Below are positions 44,958-53,844 of a stretch of DNA of 64,000 nucleotides, in pieces. Source of the DNA: a virus; IMG/VR virus record IMGVR_UViG_3300042904_000107, positions 1 through 64,000 of that record, one strand, 5' to 3'. The notes below the pieces were generated by a model. The model had not been told where the DNA came from and searched no databases. It saw only the letters and a list, made by a program, of their open reading frames with translations. The translations under genes and the position numbers were made by a program. The stretch's first letter is position 1, and each line of letters opens with the position of its first letter.

Positions 44958-44962
44958 TCATT

Positions 44963-45655
44963 TTAGCCGTCGTAGCGCGAACTGTTCGCCTCAAGCAGGA
45001 CGTGATATGTCAATGGCATATCCTTGTGCTTAAATCGGCTCAATCCTTCTTTGCTCACCGCAACGTCATATGTGCCGGCGATAAGCTTCAGGTATTCAAT
45101 TTTCCAAACGAACGAGAATGTCGCCTCAGGTGCCTCACCGATTGCGAGACTGGTCGTATTTGTGCTGGAGTTCTTTGTGTCCAGTGTGACAAGGCTCAAA
45201 GTCTCACCGTCACTCTCAAGCGCCAACTCAGGTGTTCCAAGAGTGCGCGCCATGTTAGTGATTGCCTTGAAATTCGCCTCAGTCAGAACAAATTCCACTT
45301 CTGTGCTCGGAAGCTCAATCTTACGCTTCGGATCCGGTGTGTACGCCAATGAATCATCGCCGTAATGATACTTCACTGCCAATCCACCGGATTCATCGGA
45401 TAGCTTCACATAAGCATCATCCTCTTCGAAGTTCAGGGTTGGTTTATCGAATTGCGTCACCACAGCTAGAAACTGGTTCAAGTCGTAGATGGTGAAATTT
45501 CGCGGGAACTTCTCCGATACTTCCACATCTGCGTATGTATGCTTCTTTACGCTTCTGGTAACGAGTGTCTTTCCTCTAGGGAACAATAATGTTTGATTGA
45601 TGCTGGCGAGATTCTTGAGAACCTCCAGCGTTGCTGGCGTCAGTAGTAGACTCAT
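44963..45655 (-). CDS. 45: Sliding clamp gp45
   Basis: 230 residues, trimeric processivity clamp. MSLLLTPATLEVLKNLASINQTLLFPRGK resembles T4 gp45, and its position ahead of gp44 is conserved. The acidic, beta-alternating sequence fits the clamp fold. The clamp also serves as coactivator of late transcription with gp55. The ATG at 45655 has AAGGA at good spacing; a TTG five codons upstream does not. Confidence 0.93.
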   Translation of the reverse strand: MSLLLTPATLEVLKNLASINQTLLFPRGKTLVTRSVKKHTYADVEVSEKFPRNFTIYDLNQFLAVVTQFDKPTLNFEEDDAYVKLSDESGGLAVKYHYGDDSLAYTPDPKRKIELPSTEVEFVLTEANFKAITNMARTLGTPELALESDGETLSLVTLDTKNSSTNTTSLAIGEAPEATFSFVWKIEYLKLIAGTYDVAVSKEGLSRFKHKDMPLTYHVLLEANSSRYDG

Positions 45656-46013
45656 TCTTTTCCTTTTCAAGTTTCACGAAATAACGAAGCTGGAGCGAAG
45701 TGTTCAGGGCAGCGTTATAGACTTCGATCAATGCACGTAAAATTGACTCGATTTCATGCGTCAGAACGCGCTGGCCGCTTCTCTCTTCGATCAATTGACG
45801 CACATTGACTAGAACATCTAACGAACCCTTATAAGCTGATTCTAGCGCATTTGGCTCAAGTTCTCCATTATTACGCAGATGGATATCTGCAATTAAAAAC
45901 GTTTTAACCTGGGACCTAACCGAATCAGGAAACTGGATCTTTTCTAGATCTTCTAGAACCAGTTGCCATCCATTCTTTGTTTTCGGTTGGTCACCAATGT
46001 CGAACATACCCAT
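45576..46013 (-). CDS. Hypothetical protein upstream of gp45, 145 aa
   Basis: Mostly helical (ELEPNALESAYKGSLDVLVNVRQLIEER, IESILRALIEVYNAALNTSLQLRYF) with a polar tail. It overlaps gp45 by 80 nt, unusually long for this genome. First gene after the promoter at 46070-46098. Function unknown. Confidence 0.65.
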   Translation of the reverse strand: MGMFDIGDQPKTKNGWQLVLEDLEKIQFPDSVRSQVKTFLIADIHLRNNGELEPNALESAYKGSLDVLVNVRQLIEERSGQRVLTHEIESILRALIEVYNAALNTSLQLRYFVKLEKEKNESTTDASNAGGSQESRQHQSNIIVP

Positions 46014-46069
46014 TGGTGCTGCCTCAATTTTTGTGGGGATTGGTACTACAGAATTTGTACTATGCTTCT

Positions 46070-46098
46070 AGTATATCACGGCCACCGCGGTATGTCAA
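46070..46098 (-). promoter_or_regulatory. Promoter of the clamp operon
   Basis: TTGACA, 17-nt spacer with GGCC, TATACT. GGTCTAG directly before the -35. Confidence 0.75.
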
Positions 46099-46328
46099 GC
46101 TAGACCAAAATAGATTTTGGCTTTCACACGACTGGTATGGCCAACGTGCCAGAACCCGCAGAACGGACAAGGATACACATCAAAAGCCTCACCAGGTTTA
46201 TCCTGCTCTAGTGAGTATGCGGATCTTGTTGCCAGTTTTGGGACTGGGTATTGGATCTTACCCACACAAGACTTTTCAAATCCTGAGCGAGTGGCCCAAT
46301 CCCAGTCCTCATCCCAGTTAATTACCAC
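46095..46328 (-). CDS. Small zinc-binding protein, 77 aa
   Basis: A Trp/Asp-rich start (INWDEDWDW) and a CPFCGFWHVGH motif. GTG start overlapping the AAA+ gene by 7 nt; the next in-frame ATG is too late. No family recognised. Confidence 0.55.
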   Translation of the reverse strand: MVINWDEDWDWATRSGFEKSCVGKIQYPVPKLATRSAYSLEQDKPGEAFDVYPCPFCGFWHVGHTSRVKAKIYFGLA

Positions 46329-47605
46329 GGACGAAGTGTTTTTCCGGAAGCAGTAGCGTGGTGAGGTAGAGTAGGTTTATCCTCATTATCCGGTCCATCT
46401 TTTGCGGTCGCGTCAATCTTGGTGTACATTTCCAAGAAGGCGGACTGTGTGTTTTCATCGAATCGGGCAATTGCCAGCTTGAGGGCTTTCAAGCGATTAC
46501 GTCCGAAGATGCTGTAGCCCTTGATAATGTGGATCAAACGGCCGGTGGTGATAGTCTCATCGACACCGCCGTCCTTATGAGTCAGGCGAATGTTTTCTGC
46601 CCACTGGCAGAGCGGCTCGGCGAATTCCGAATCGGCGATCCCAAACTGCTTGAGGTTATTGTTGAGGATTCTCACCTCGATGCGCTTTTCAGGATAACTA
46701 TGTTCGAATGTTGCACCGGTCAGACGCTCTAAAAGAGCGTCATTCATGACGTTTGTTCCGATGTACTTCCCGTCTTCACTGCCGCGACCCTTGGTGTTCG
46801 CTGTGGCAGCAATGTTGAAGCCAGGTCTCGGGTATACCCACCGATTCAGCTTCTTAATGAAGATTCCGTTTCCTTCATAGACGGGCTGAAGGCACATGAT
46901 CTTGTTCGATCCTAGGTCGATTTCATCCAACATAAGAAGGCCGCCTTCGGGATCTTCCATCGCTTTGATAACCGGACCGTCTTCCCAGACAGTCTCACCG
47001 TTGATGAGACGGAAACCACCGATGAGGTCGGATTCGTCAGTCTCGATGGTGATGTTGACGCGATAGAGATTCCGCTTCAGTTCAGCGCACGCCTGGAGAA
47101 TACTCTCCGTCTTACCCGACCGGGTCGGTCCCGTTGAAAGAAACGGAAAGAACAGGCGGGACTTGATGATATCGTAAATGTCCTCGTAAGAGCCGAACGG
47201 AACGAAAGTCGGATTCGGCTTCGGGACCAGCCCGCTATCAGCCGGAACAATCGTGGGAGTAGTGTTCAGTTGTGGTTTTGCCGGCATCTGAATGACCTTA
47301 ACGTCGGTATCTTCGTCATCTTCCTCGGTGAAATCGTCTGGGTCTTCCTCGGGAGCGCCAGGAATCGGCGTTGACAGATCAACGCTCATTTCGGGATAAG
47401 GTAGCTTGTACTTACCGCGACCAAAATGGAATTCAGGGTCTTTAACCCAGGATTGACGTCCGAGTTTGTACTTCGCTCGGATCGCAAGCATCTCCTGGCG
47501 AGTGAAAAATGTTCGGTCGACTCCGTACTCCCTCTTTACCAGTTCAGTGAAGTGTTTCTGCTTGGCTTCGAGTTTGGAATTAACCTTAAGGGATGCAGTG
47601 GCCAT
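46322..47605 (-). CDS. MoxR/CobS-like AAA+ ATPase
   Basis: 427 residues. A basic N-terminal region and acidic linker (EEDPDDFTEEDDEDTD, about 85-105) precede the AAA_5-type core: Walker A TGPTRSGKTES, Walker B LLMLDEIDL, NIAATANTKGRG (sensor 1) and an arginine-finger region NDALLERL. MoxR-type ATPases work with vWA proteins to remodel targets. The vWA partner is encoded 520 nt upstream. Cyanophage homologues are often named CobS, but cobalt chelation is not implied. ATG at 47605 follows GAGGAG. Confidence 0.85.
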   Translation of the reverse strand: MATASLKVNSKLEAKQKHFTELVKREYGVDRTFFTRQEMLAIRAKYKLGRQSWVKDPEFHFGRGKYKLPYPEMSVDLSTPIPGAPEEDPDDFTEEDDEDTDVKVIQMPAKPQLNTTPTIVPADSGLVPKPNPTFVPFGSYEDIYDIIKSRLFFPFLSTGPTRSGKTESILQACAELKRNLYRVNITIETDESDLIGGFRLINGETVWEDGPVIKAMEDPEGGLLMLDEIDLGSNKIMCLQPVYEGNGIFIKKLNRWVYPRPGFNIAATANTKGRGSEDGKYIGTNVMNDALLERLTGATFEHSYPEKRIEVRILNNNLKQFGIADSEFAEPLCQWAENIRLTHKDGGVDETITTGRLIHIIKGYSIFGRNRLKALKLAIARFDENTQSAFLEMYTKIDATAKDGPDNEDKPTLPHHATASGKTLRPW

Positions 47606-47606
47606 A

Positions 47607-47631
47607 AAACTCCTCCAGGAGCCTATGGCCC
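47607..47631 (-). promoter_or_regulatory. Hairpin before the AAA+ gene's ribosome site
   Basis: CAGGGGCC-ATA-GGCTCCTG (8 bp) directly followed by GAGGAG, another case of the hairpin plus ribosome-site arrangement. Confidence 0.5.
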
Positions 47632-47643
47632 CTGAGAGTGGCG

Positions 47644-48045
47644 TTAGTCGCCACTCTCCACACTCCCAACCGTCTCGGCGGTCGGCTCCGGATCTTTCTT
47701 CGGCTTGGGAGACTTTTTCTTCGGCGTCTTCGGGACAGTCTTCGTCTTCGGTGCCTCTTCGGGTTCCTGTTCCGTCGGCCGCACCGGTGCGGCATCTTCC
47801 TGGACGAGCGGGAGCTTCGCGAGGACACTCAAATCGTACATACCGCGCGTCGTCCTGACGGACATATTGCGAGTGATCCACCGAGGCGCCGCCAATGTGC
47901 CCAGGAGTTCTCGTGCGGCCTTCTTCAGTTCCGCGCGTTTGACATTGTTGTGCGAATCCCCGAACCGCTCGATCAACTGGGTCAGGAAACGCTTCATTTT
48001 CGGAGTGAGCGCAGTCGGCTGGTGGGCCGGGTTGCCTTTTTTCAT
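47644..48045 (-). CDS. Hypothetical protein with Pro/Lys-rich tail, 133 aa
   Basis: Residues 1-75 are helical and basic (LTPKMKRFLTQLIERFGDSHNNVKRAELKKAARELLG). After residue 95 comes KTKTVPKTPKKKSPKPKKDPEP, a basic disordered tail. Located between the AAA+ and vWA genes, so it may be part of the same machine. Confidence 0.65.
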   Translation of the reverse strand: MKKGNPAHQPTALTPKMKRFLTQLIERFGDSHNNVKRAELKKAARELLGTLAAPRWITRNMSVRTTRGMYDLSVLAKLPLVQEDAAPVRPTEQEPEEAPKTKTVPKTPKKKSPKPKKDPEPTAETVGSVESGD

Positions 48046-48080
48046 TTTAAAACCCCTTTCAATTACTGCTTACAGATACA

Positions 48081-48109
48081 AGGGTACTAAATTGTGGCCC
48101 GAAAGTCAA
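48081..48109 (-). promoter_or_regulatory. Weak promoter between vWA and AAA+ genes
   Basis: TTGACT, 17-nt spacer with GGCC, TACCCT. GGCCTAA lies upstream of the -35. Confidence 0.45.
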
Positions 48110-48128
48110 GCGATTTTAGGCCTTTTTA

Positions 48129-50498
48129 TTAGGAAATTAGCTTGATGAACCTGGTCAATAACACCCGCTGTTTACGCTGCCTAAGTCCATGGTTGCTCAT
48201 TGCGGTGACCAGTTGCGCGTTTGTTACAAGTCCGTTAAGGACTGAGCCTGAGCCTGCCTGAGTGATACGGAGCTTATTTCCACTAGGAAGGATATAAAAT
48301 TCATCATACCCCGTTGTGGTAGAAACAACGAAATACTTGGTATCTAGTTCACTCTTCAACTTATCCTTCTGTGTTTGCAGCACAATATCCTTTGCAGGAA
48401 AGAAATTGCTGAAGGATTCCTCTGGATTTTTACCACTAATGAAGAATCCAACAACTTTCGCTTTCGTCTGTGCTCTCAGGATACGGAGAAACTGGTTAGT
48501 AGTTTCGATGTTATTCGAGGTCAACTCATAATCCTCTCGGTTTACATCATCCCGGAGGTAGATTTTCTCCGAATCGTAACGCATCATACTTGTACCACCG
48601 AATGCGGTCGAACAGTAATGATTGTTAGTAGTCGCCTCTCCGTCGGTAAGGAACGTAACATTCACGTTCTGAATGCGTTTTCGCATTTCATTTACCAAAG
48701 GGATCGCGCATACAATTGCCTCATTCAACGGTGTGCCTCCAAGCAGGTCTGTGCTGGGCAATTGATATCTCCCTGAGGCCCCCGATGCCATTAAAAGGAG
48801 GTTCACACATGCATCGTTGAATTCCTTGACGGTCATCGCACTAGACAGAATCTCACGCAAAGTAAATCCTGCGTAGAATGCATAGCTATCCTTCTCATGC
48901 TCAAAAGCCGTCATATTACCACTAAAACCCCGATATCTATCATCAGGTAATTGCGCTCCGAATGTAAATACTCGGAATGCAATCTGAGCCTTTCGTTGAA
49001 ACATAGCTAGATTGATTAGCTGGTGGATTGTTCCAACGAGGTGCTCGCTCATCGATCCACTCCAATCGATGAACGTGATATTTCCGTGATTCTTACCACC
49101 AGGAACAATAGCGTTCCGGCGCATGATGTCGTCCGTGTAACGGAACTCATGCAAACGCTTCAAATCCAGATCTCCGCTACGGGCATAGGTGGTGCGGGCG
49201 TACTGGTCGGCGGCCTTGTGCATTTCGAATTCTTTTAGCAGCCAATCCACAACTGGTTTGTTTTCGTGTTTGAATGTGTCAAACTCCACTGTATGTTGAG
49301 CCACAAGTGTCGTTTTGTTTTCCTTGTCGTACTTCTCGTAAAAGTCGCGGATCTCTTGATTAACTTGCTTATAACCGACGATGATTTCTGCCAATTTCGG
49401 CTTCGGTATCCCAAGATAGCGAATCGGTAGCGCGTCTTTGTCGCGGAGTTCTTCTTGTTGCTGAGTCCAGGTCTGATCGGTAGTAGACTCTATGGGGCTG
49501 TCGTCCGGTTCATCTTGAGTTCCATCACCATCTTCTGAATTTGTTCCAGTATCAGGCGCTTCATCTTCCCCATCCGGTTCATCTTCGCTTTCTTCGTCAC
49601 CGGCAGAGCCAGGCTCACCTTCAGAATCTTCAGCGTCCTCGGCTTCGTCACCGTCACCGGCGGCATCTTTCTCATCACCGGAGTCTTCAGCGTCTTCACC
49701 GTCTACTTCAGGAGTACTGTCTCCGTCATCGTCATCTGGCATACCTTCAGGCTCAACGTCGGGATCAACTTCCTCATTCTCTTCGTCAGTATCCTCGACT
49801 TTCGACGCCACCTTACGGGCACCCTTCTTGTCGTTCTCTCCCTGCTTCTCGTCCGGATCTTTGTCACCCTCTAGGTCGTCCTGCGCTTGCTGCTCCTGTT
49901 TTTTCTTCTCGGCGCGCTCTTTCTTGGCATAGGCGTAAAGGTCAACGCAAATATTGACCACCTCATTGAAGGTCATCACCTCATCGATTGCCTTGACGAA
50001 TTTCATTTCCTCATCAGAGAATTGAACTCCGGCGTCGTGACCGACTTTAAAATGGATATTCAATCTATCCACAATACCGAAGTCATTGATATTCTTGCCA
50101 TGGGTACCGAAGAAGTTTCGTGCCACGAGTTCTTTGTATCCGCGGACGAACGAAGCCCTGGAACCCGGATAACGTTTCTTTTGCAACTTCTCAATCCTGG
50201 CGTCCTCGACAACGTTAATAAACGTCTTCGCAGCGCCAGGATGTTTAGCGTCAATTTTATTGCAGGCGTCGATGAGCGGCTTGGAGCCTTTGGGAGTGTT
50301 TAAAGCGTGCCCTGTTTCGTGGATTACGAGGAGATCGTAAATGTCGCCCGACATATCTTTCCAGATCGGCAGCGTGAGAATGCGCCGATTCGGATCGAAG
50401 GTGGCGGTACGAGTACCGGCGTGAACGACCGTAATGTTCTCTGTTGCCAGCAACTTGGCTAACTGTTTCTTCGCTTGTACGTTTACGGTTTCGGGCAT
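48129..50498 (-). CDS. Large protein with HExxH metal motif, acidic linker and vWA domain
   Basis: 789 residues. The N-terminal domain has H60-ETGH-64 (LVIHETGHALN) and a later VVEDARIE, the metallopeptidase-like pattern seen in CobT/vWA-coupled proteins. Residues about 215-350 are extremely acidic (Asp/Glu/Gly/Ser). The vWA domain begins with the MIDAS FIDWSGSMSE and has GGTPLNEAI and TFLTDGEATTN. It is the likely partner of the MoxR-type ATPase downstream. Target and peptidase activity are unknown. Confidence 0.85.
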   Translation of the reverse strand: MPETVNVQAKKQLAKLLATENITVVHAGTRTATFDPNRRILTLPIWKDMSGDIYDLLVIHETGHALNTPKGSKPLIDACNKIDAKHPGAAKTFINVVEDARIEKLQKKRYPGSRASFVRGYKELVARNFFGTHGKNINDFGIVDRLNIHFKVGHDAGVQFSDEEMKFVKAIDEVMTFNEVVNICVDLYAYAKKERAEKKKQEQQAQDDLEGDKDPDEKQGENDKKGARKVASKVEDTDEENEEVDPDVEPEGMPDDDDGDSTPEVDGEDAEDSGDEKDAAGDGDEAEDAEDSEGEPGSAGDEESEDEPDGEDEAPDTGTNSEDGDGTQDEPDDSPIESTTDQTWTQQQEELRDKDALPIRYLGIPKPKLAEIIVGYKQVNQEIRDFYEKYDKENKTTLVAQHTVEFDTFKHENKPVVDWLLKEFEMHKAADQYARTTYARSGDLDLKRLHEFRYTDDIMRRNAIVPGGKNHGNITFIDWSGSMSEHLVGTIHQLINLAMFQRKAQIAFRVFTFGAQLPDDRYRGFSGNMTAFEHEKDSYAFYAGFTLREILSSAMTVKEFNDACVNLLLMASGASGRYQLPSTDLLGGTPLNEAIVCAIPLVNEMRKRIQNVNVTFLTDGEATTNNHYCSTAFGGTSMMRYDSEKIYLRDDVNREDYELTSNNIETTNQFLRILRAQTKAKVVGFFISGKNPEESFSNFFPAKDIVLQTQKDKLKSELDTKYFVVSTTTGYDEFYILPSGNKLRITQAGSGSVLNGLVTNAQLVTAMSNHGLRQRKQRVLLTRFIKLIS

Positions 50499-50506
50499 GA
50501 AACTAC

Positions 50507-50535
50507 ATCATATCATGTTTAGGCCGAATTGTCAA
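50507..50535 (-). promoter_or_regulatory. Promoter of the vWA/AAA+ operon
   Basis: TTGACA, 17-nt spacer with GGCCTAA, TATGAT; the ATG of the vWA gene is 9 nt past the -10. Confidence 0.65.
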
Positions 50536-50561
50536 ATTTTTGGCCCTTTATATTGTGTGTA

Positions 50562-51578
50562 TCAGATCGCTCCGTGTGGGAGACTCTCTTGATATCCGTT
50601 GGTTGTTATCTGGACAAATTCAGAATTCTCTCGCAGTTCTCGGAGATTCATAGCTCCACAATAGGAGAATCCAGATTTGACACCTTCTACCAACTGTCGG
50701 ATGATTGGTTCGGCATGTCCCTTATATCGGACAAGGGTTTCTTCTCCCTCAACATAGCGGGCATGTCCAACTGCGTCGTATTTCTGACCGTATGAGGCAG
50801 ATCCTCTGTAGATCTTGTATAGGTTGCCATTGGACTTGATTACGTTACCTGGAGCTTCAGCCGTTCCTGCAAGAATACTTCCGAGCATTACAGCATCGGC
50901 ACCTGCGGCCAGAGCCTTCACTATATCACCAGAATTCTTGATACCACCATCGGCAATTAAAGTAACATCAGGAATAACTTTACGGATTTGGAAAATACTT
51001 TCAAGGGTAGGTAGGCCGCAACCTGTAACAATTCTCGTGGTGCATTGACTGCCGCTACCAACACCCACTTTGAATGCTAGATTGTCGTCTCCACCACCTA
51101 AAATGTGTAGTAGTCTCCAAATACCTTCAGCCGTAGCATAGTTCCCAATAATTAGAGGAACAAGACCGAATGTTTTACGAATCTCAACCACAGTATCAAT
51201 GACCGTTGGTGAATCGGCATGCGCCACATCAATACAGTAACCAGCTATACAGAACTTAATCTCCTGCAATTCTCGAATACGGTCAATGCCTAATTTTGAG
51301 CCTTCAATCGATACCCAGACGGACTCAAATGGGTGTTTGGAGATAATCTCTTTCTGCTCCTCAACATCCATCATACGGTGAAGGATACCAAACCCTCCCA
51401 CCGCACGCATGGACTCCAACATCCTGCTTTCTGTCACTGTTGACATATTGGCAGAAATGAATGGAAGCTTATATTCTTTACCTGAAATTGTGGTAGAGAG
51501 ATCCACTTCGTCTCTGCTACCACCATAGGTCTGCTGCGGAATCAAAAGAACATCATCGAATGATAATGCCAAATTCAT
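50562..51578 (-). CDS. guaC: GMP reductase / IMP dehydrogenase family enzyme
   Basis: 338 residues of TIM-barrel type. Landmarks are LSFDDVLLIPQ, the catalytic loop GSGSQCTTR (nucleophilic Cys), ADGGIKNSGDIVKALAAGADAVMLGS and the flap YRGSASYG. No CBS domains, which with the length favours GMP reductase (GMP to IMP with NADPH) over IMP dehydrogenase; the distinction is not certain. Its start shares one base with the upstream stop (TAATG). Confidence 0.85.
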   Translation of the reverse strand: MNLALSFDDVLLIPQQTYGGSRDEVDLSTTISGKEYKLPFISANMSTVTESRMLESMRAVGGFGILHRMMDVEEQKEIISKHPFESVWVSIEGSKLGIDRIRELQEIKFCIAGYCIDVAHADSPTVIDTVVEIRKTFGLVPLIIGNYATAEGIWRLLHILGGGDDNLAFKVGVGSGSQCTTRIVTGCGLPTLESIFQIRKVIPDVTLIADGGIKNSGDIVKALAAGADAVMLGSILAGTAEAPGNVIKSNGNLYKIYRGSASYGQKYDAVGHARYVEGEETLVRYKGHAEPIIRQLVEGVKSGFSYCGAMNLRELRENSEFVQITTNGYQESLPHGAI

Positions 51579-51748
51579 TAATAAATTGCCTTTTCTAGAT
51601 CTTGGAGTGCCTGTTCTACGGCTTCAGTATGTTCCTTTGGCAACTCGTCGTCTTCATCGAGCCCCATGGTTTCTTCACCGGTGTATTGTAATGTGTTCAG
51701 GCAATCACCAATACTGTAGATCAAATCGTAAAGTTGGTTGCGTGTCAT
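51578..51748 (-). CDS. Small acidic protein, 56 aa
   Basis: MTRNQLYDLIYSIGDCLNTLQYTGEETMG..., two helices with an acidic middle. Overlaps both neighbours by one base. Function unknown. Confidence 0.6.
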   Translation of the reverse strand: MTRNQLYDLIYSIGDCLNTLQYTGEETMGLDEDDELPKEHTEAVEQALQDLEKAIY

Positions 51749-52134
51749 TAGTTTATGGAAACATCTCCTTCAATTTCCAAGTAACCATTGGTCTCAGTAT
51801 TTACAATCTCAACCACAGGTACAACAGAACTATCGTAGCCATACCCTGTTGTTAGTGTGGTGAATTCAATTTCCAAGTTTAGCTCTTTTGCAATCTCTCT
51901 GGATCTGCGGAGCCATTCATCATACCGCTCTTGAGTACTCATCAAAATTACCTCAAATTGTCTACTTTGTTGGAAGCAACTATAATGCATGACAAATCCC
52001 ACCCACTCATCCCATGAGTTTTTGTGGTATTTCATGACCAACTCTTCGTCTTCCTCTGTAATGTCACGCTCACACCAGGAGCAATAATCATCACAGAGGT
52101 GCTTGACGATGAGTTGTGTTACGTGGACGCTCAT
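51748..52134 (-). CDS. Hypothetical protein with CxxC, 128 aa
   Basis: DDYCSWCERDITEEDEELVMKYH at the N-terminus, with a further Cys/His (MHYSC), suggests a zinc site; then a helix and a beta-rich C-terminus. Overlaps the methyltransferase gene by 4 nt. Confidence 0.65.
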   Translation of the reverse strand: MSVHVTQLIVKHLCDDYCSWCERDITEEDEELVMKYHKNSWDEWVGFVMHYSCFQQSRQFEVILMSTQERYDEWLRRSREIAKELNLEIEFTTLTTGYGYDSSVVPVVEIVNTETNGYLEIEGDVSIN

Positions 52135-53840
52135 TTCTTTTTGGTCTTCTTTGTTGCTGGCTTCTTAAAGACGAAGATAAGTTCAGTCTTGTGCCACTTC
52201 CCGTTCACTTTGCAGAAGTTCTTACAAGTTGGTTTACCATCTTCACCAACGCGATTAGCACCAGGCATATTTGCTAGAACCATCTTTTCAACACCAACAT
52301 ACTCAGCACCTAGAGACTCTAGAATAGCCCTGCTATCCTGTTCTAGTGGGTAGTACTGGTCACCGACCTTAATGTCTGCAATGTTCCACAGTAGATAGCG
52401 GTCAGGTTTCAGATTATTATACGCATTTTCCAGAGTTGGTCTAAGGAATCCATCACGCCACTGGTCATAGAAAGGAAACTTCTTAAGGGACTGGGTATCA
52501 TCTTCGGAATATCCCTCACGATTAAAATACGGAGGACTAGTGAATACGAGGTCCAGTTTGTTTTTGTATTGCTGGAAATCAGGGTGCTCACCAATGACCT
52601 CGGAACCTTGAGTGAAAACGTGATAGGTATGAGGATCATAGCCAAACCGCTTAAGTGACTTATTAACAAAGTCAGCCAGATACTCATAGCGAGTACGGCC
52701 CAATTCCTCAATAAAATTATCTGTATTTGGATCCGTCCCGATGTAATGGACATGCCTGTCATCCATGACTGTCATTGCACCGGCAATTCGTCCACCCCAT
52801 CCGGATGACGGGTCATAAATGTTGATTACGTCTTGGCTCTTGCAATGATCCGTGTATTTTTCGTACAGGTACTTAGCAATCATTGGTGGGAAGTTCACCG
52901 CTACTTGAATGTAACCGATCTTGAACGCGGTGAAGCCAATCGGGAAAATACGAGTGTCTTTCTTGAAAAGACGAATATGGTACTGTTCACTGTCGTTTAG
53001 GTCTTTGTTCAGAGCACCTTGCCACTCAACGTCAGTTCTTTCAGGATCAACACCAACCAGATTGGCAGTGTTTTCGGGAGTGATGATTCCTTGCTTTGCG
53101 AGATCGAGTATCTCCGCTTTGCTGAGCCACATGAACTTCGATGCGTCAACCGAAGTATATCCCGTTCCTACTTCACCATCTTCAGGTGGTTCAACGCGAC
53201 TGAGCCAGAAACCGTAATCCTTAAAGATCGTGGTGCGGTACGTATTGAATGCGTCTACCCACTGTCTACCAGTCTCGGCGCTTTCAACCACCGCTAGTTT
53301 ACTGCGTTCGGGTAATGACCAAGAGTAACGATAGAACGAATCGCGTTTAAAGTGGCGTCTACAACCTTTGACCATTCGGTTGCGGAACCGTTCGTTAGCA
53401 AATAGATCATAAACAGCATATCCATTAAATGTCCCCTCGTCGTCTACTTTCGTCTGGTAATTTATCTTCGCCTTCATCATGGTCGGGAAGAATTGATTAA
53501 CACATGCTCCCAGATAACCATTATTGATGATAACGTTCGCCTTGCCATCCATCTCATCGACGTACGGTTTGGTACCGCCAGATTTTGCTTTGTAGAGTGA
53601 GATTGTCTTTCCTGGAGTACCACTCATTTCACGGAACTCCTCATTCATCTCGCGTTCATCCATACCAGCGAGGGGAGGAATCCCGTGTATGTCCCAAACT
53701 TCTAATACACGGGATCGCATATGGTCGACCCACTTCTCAAACTCCGCATCGGTCATTACCAATAATTCGGAAAATTTTGCGTTTACGGAAGGGTCATCAA
53801 TGATTTGGTCGTTGCGCGACCAGTAGAATTTTTCTGACAT
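52131..53840 (-). CDS. SPPY-motif SAM-dependent methyltransferase, 569 aa
   Basis: The C-terminal half carries IYDPSSGWGGRIAGA (SAM-binding motif I), HYIGTDPN and the catalytic-type TSPPYFNREGYS motif of N4/N6 amino methyltransferases. The N-terminal 300 residues are a separate domain with many Tyr/Trp, including a segment (AKSGGTKPYVDEMDG) of unknown role. DNA is a possible substrate, but a nucleotide or small molecule in the surrounding biosynthetic block is equally open. C-terminus KPATKKTKKK is basic. Confidence 0.8.
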   Translation of the reverse strand: MSEKFYWSRNDQIIDDPSVNAKFSELLVMTDAEFEKWVDHMRSRVLEVWDIHGIPPLAGMDEREMNEEFREMSGTPGKTISLYKAKSGGTKPYVDEMDGKANVIINNGYLGACVNQFFPTMMKAKINYQTKVDDEGTFNGYAVYDLFANERFRNRMVKGCRRHFKRDSFYRYSWSLPERSKLAVVESAETGRQWVDAFNTYRTTIFKDYGFWLSRVEPPEDGEVGTGYTSVDASKFMWLSKAEILDLAKQGIITPENTANLVGVDPERTDVEWQGALNKDLNDSEQYHIRLFKKDTRIFPIGFTAFKIGYIQVAVNFPPMIAKYLYEKYTDHCKSQDVINIYDPSSGWGGRIAGAMTVMDDRHVHYIGTDPNTDNFIEELGRTRYEYLADFVNKSLKRFGYDPHTYHVFTQGSEVIGEHPDFQQYKNKLDLVFTSPPYFNREGYSEDDTQSLKKFPFYDQWRDGFLRPTLENAYNNLKPDRYLLWNIADIKVGDQYYPLEQDSRAILESLGAEYVGVEKMVLANMPGANRVGEDGKPTCKNFCKVNGKWHKTELIFVFKKPATKKTKKK

Positions 53841-53844
53841 GCTG

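Noticed and set aside
46322-50498. Cobalt chelatase (CobS/CobT) for cobalamin synthesis.
   Set aside because: The similarity reflects the general MoxR/vWA architecture; no CobN subunit or other cobalamin gene is present.
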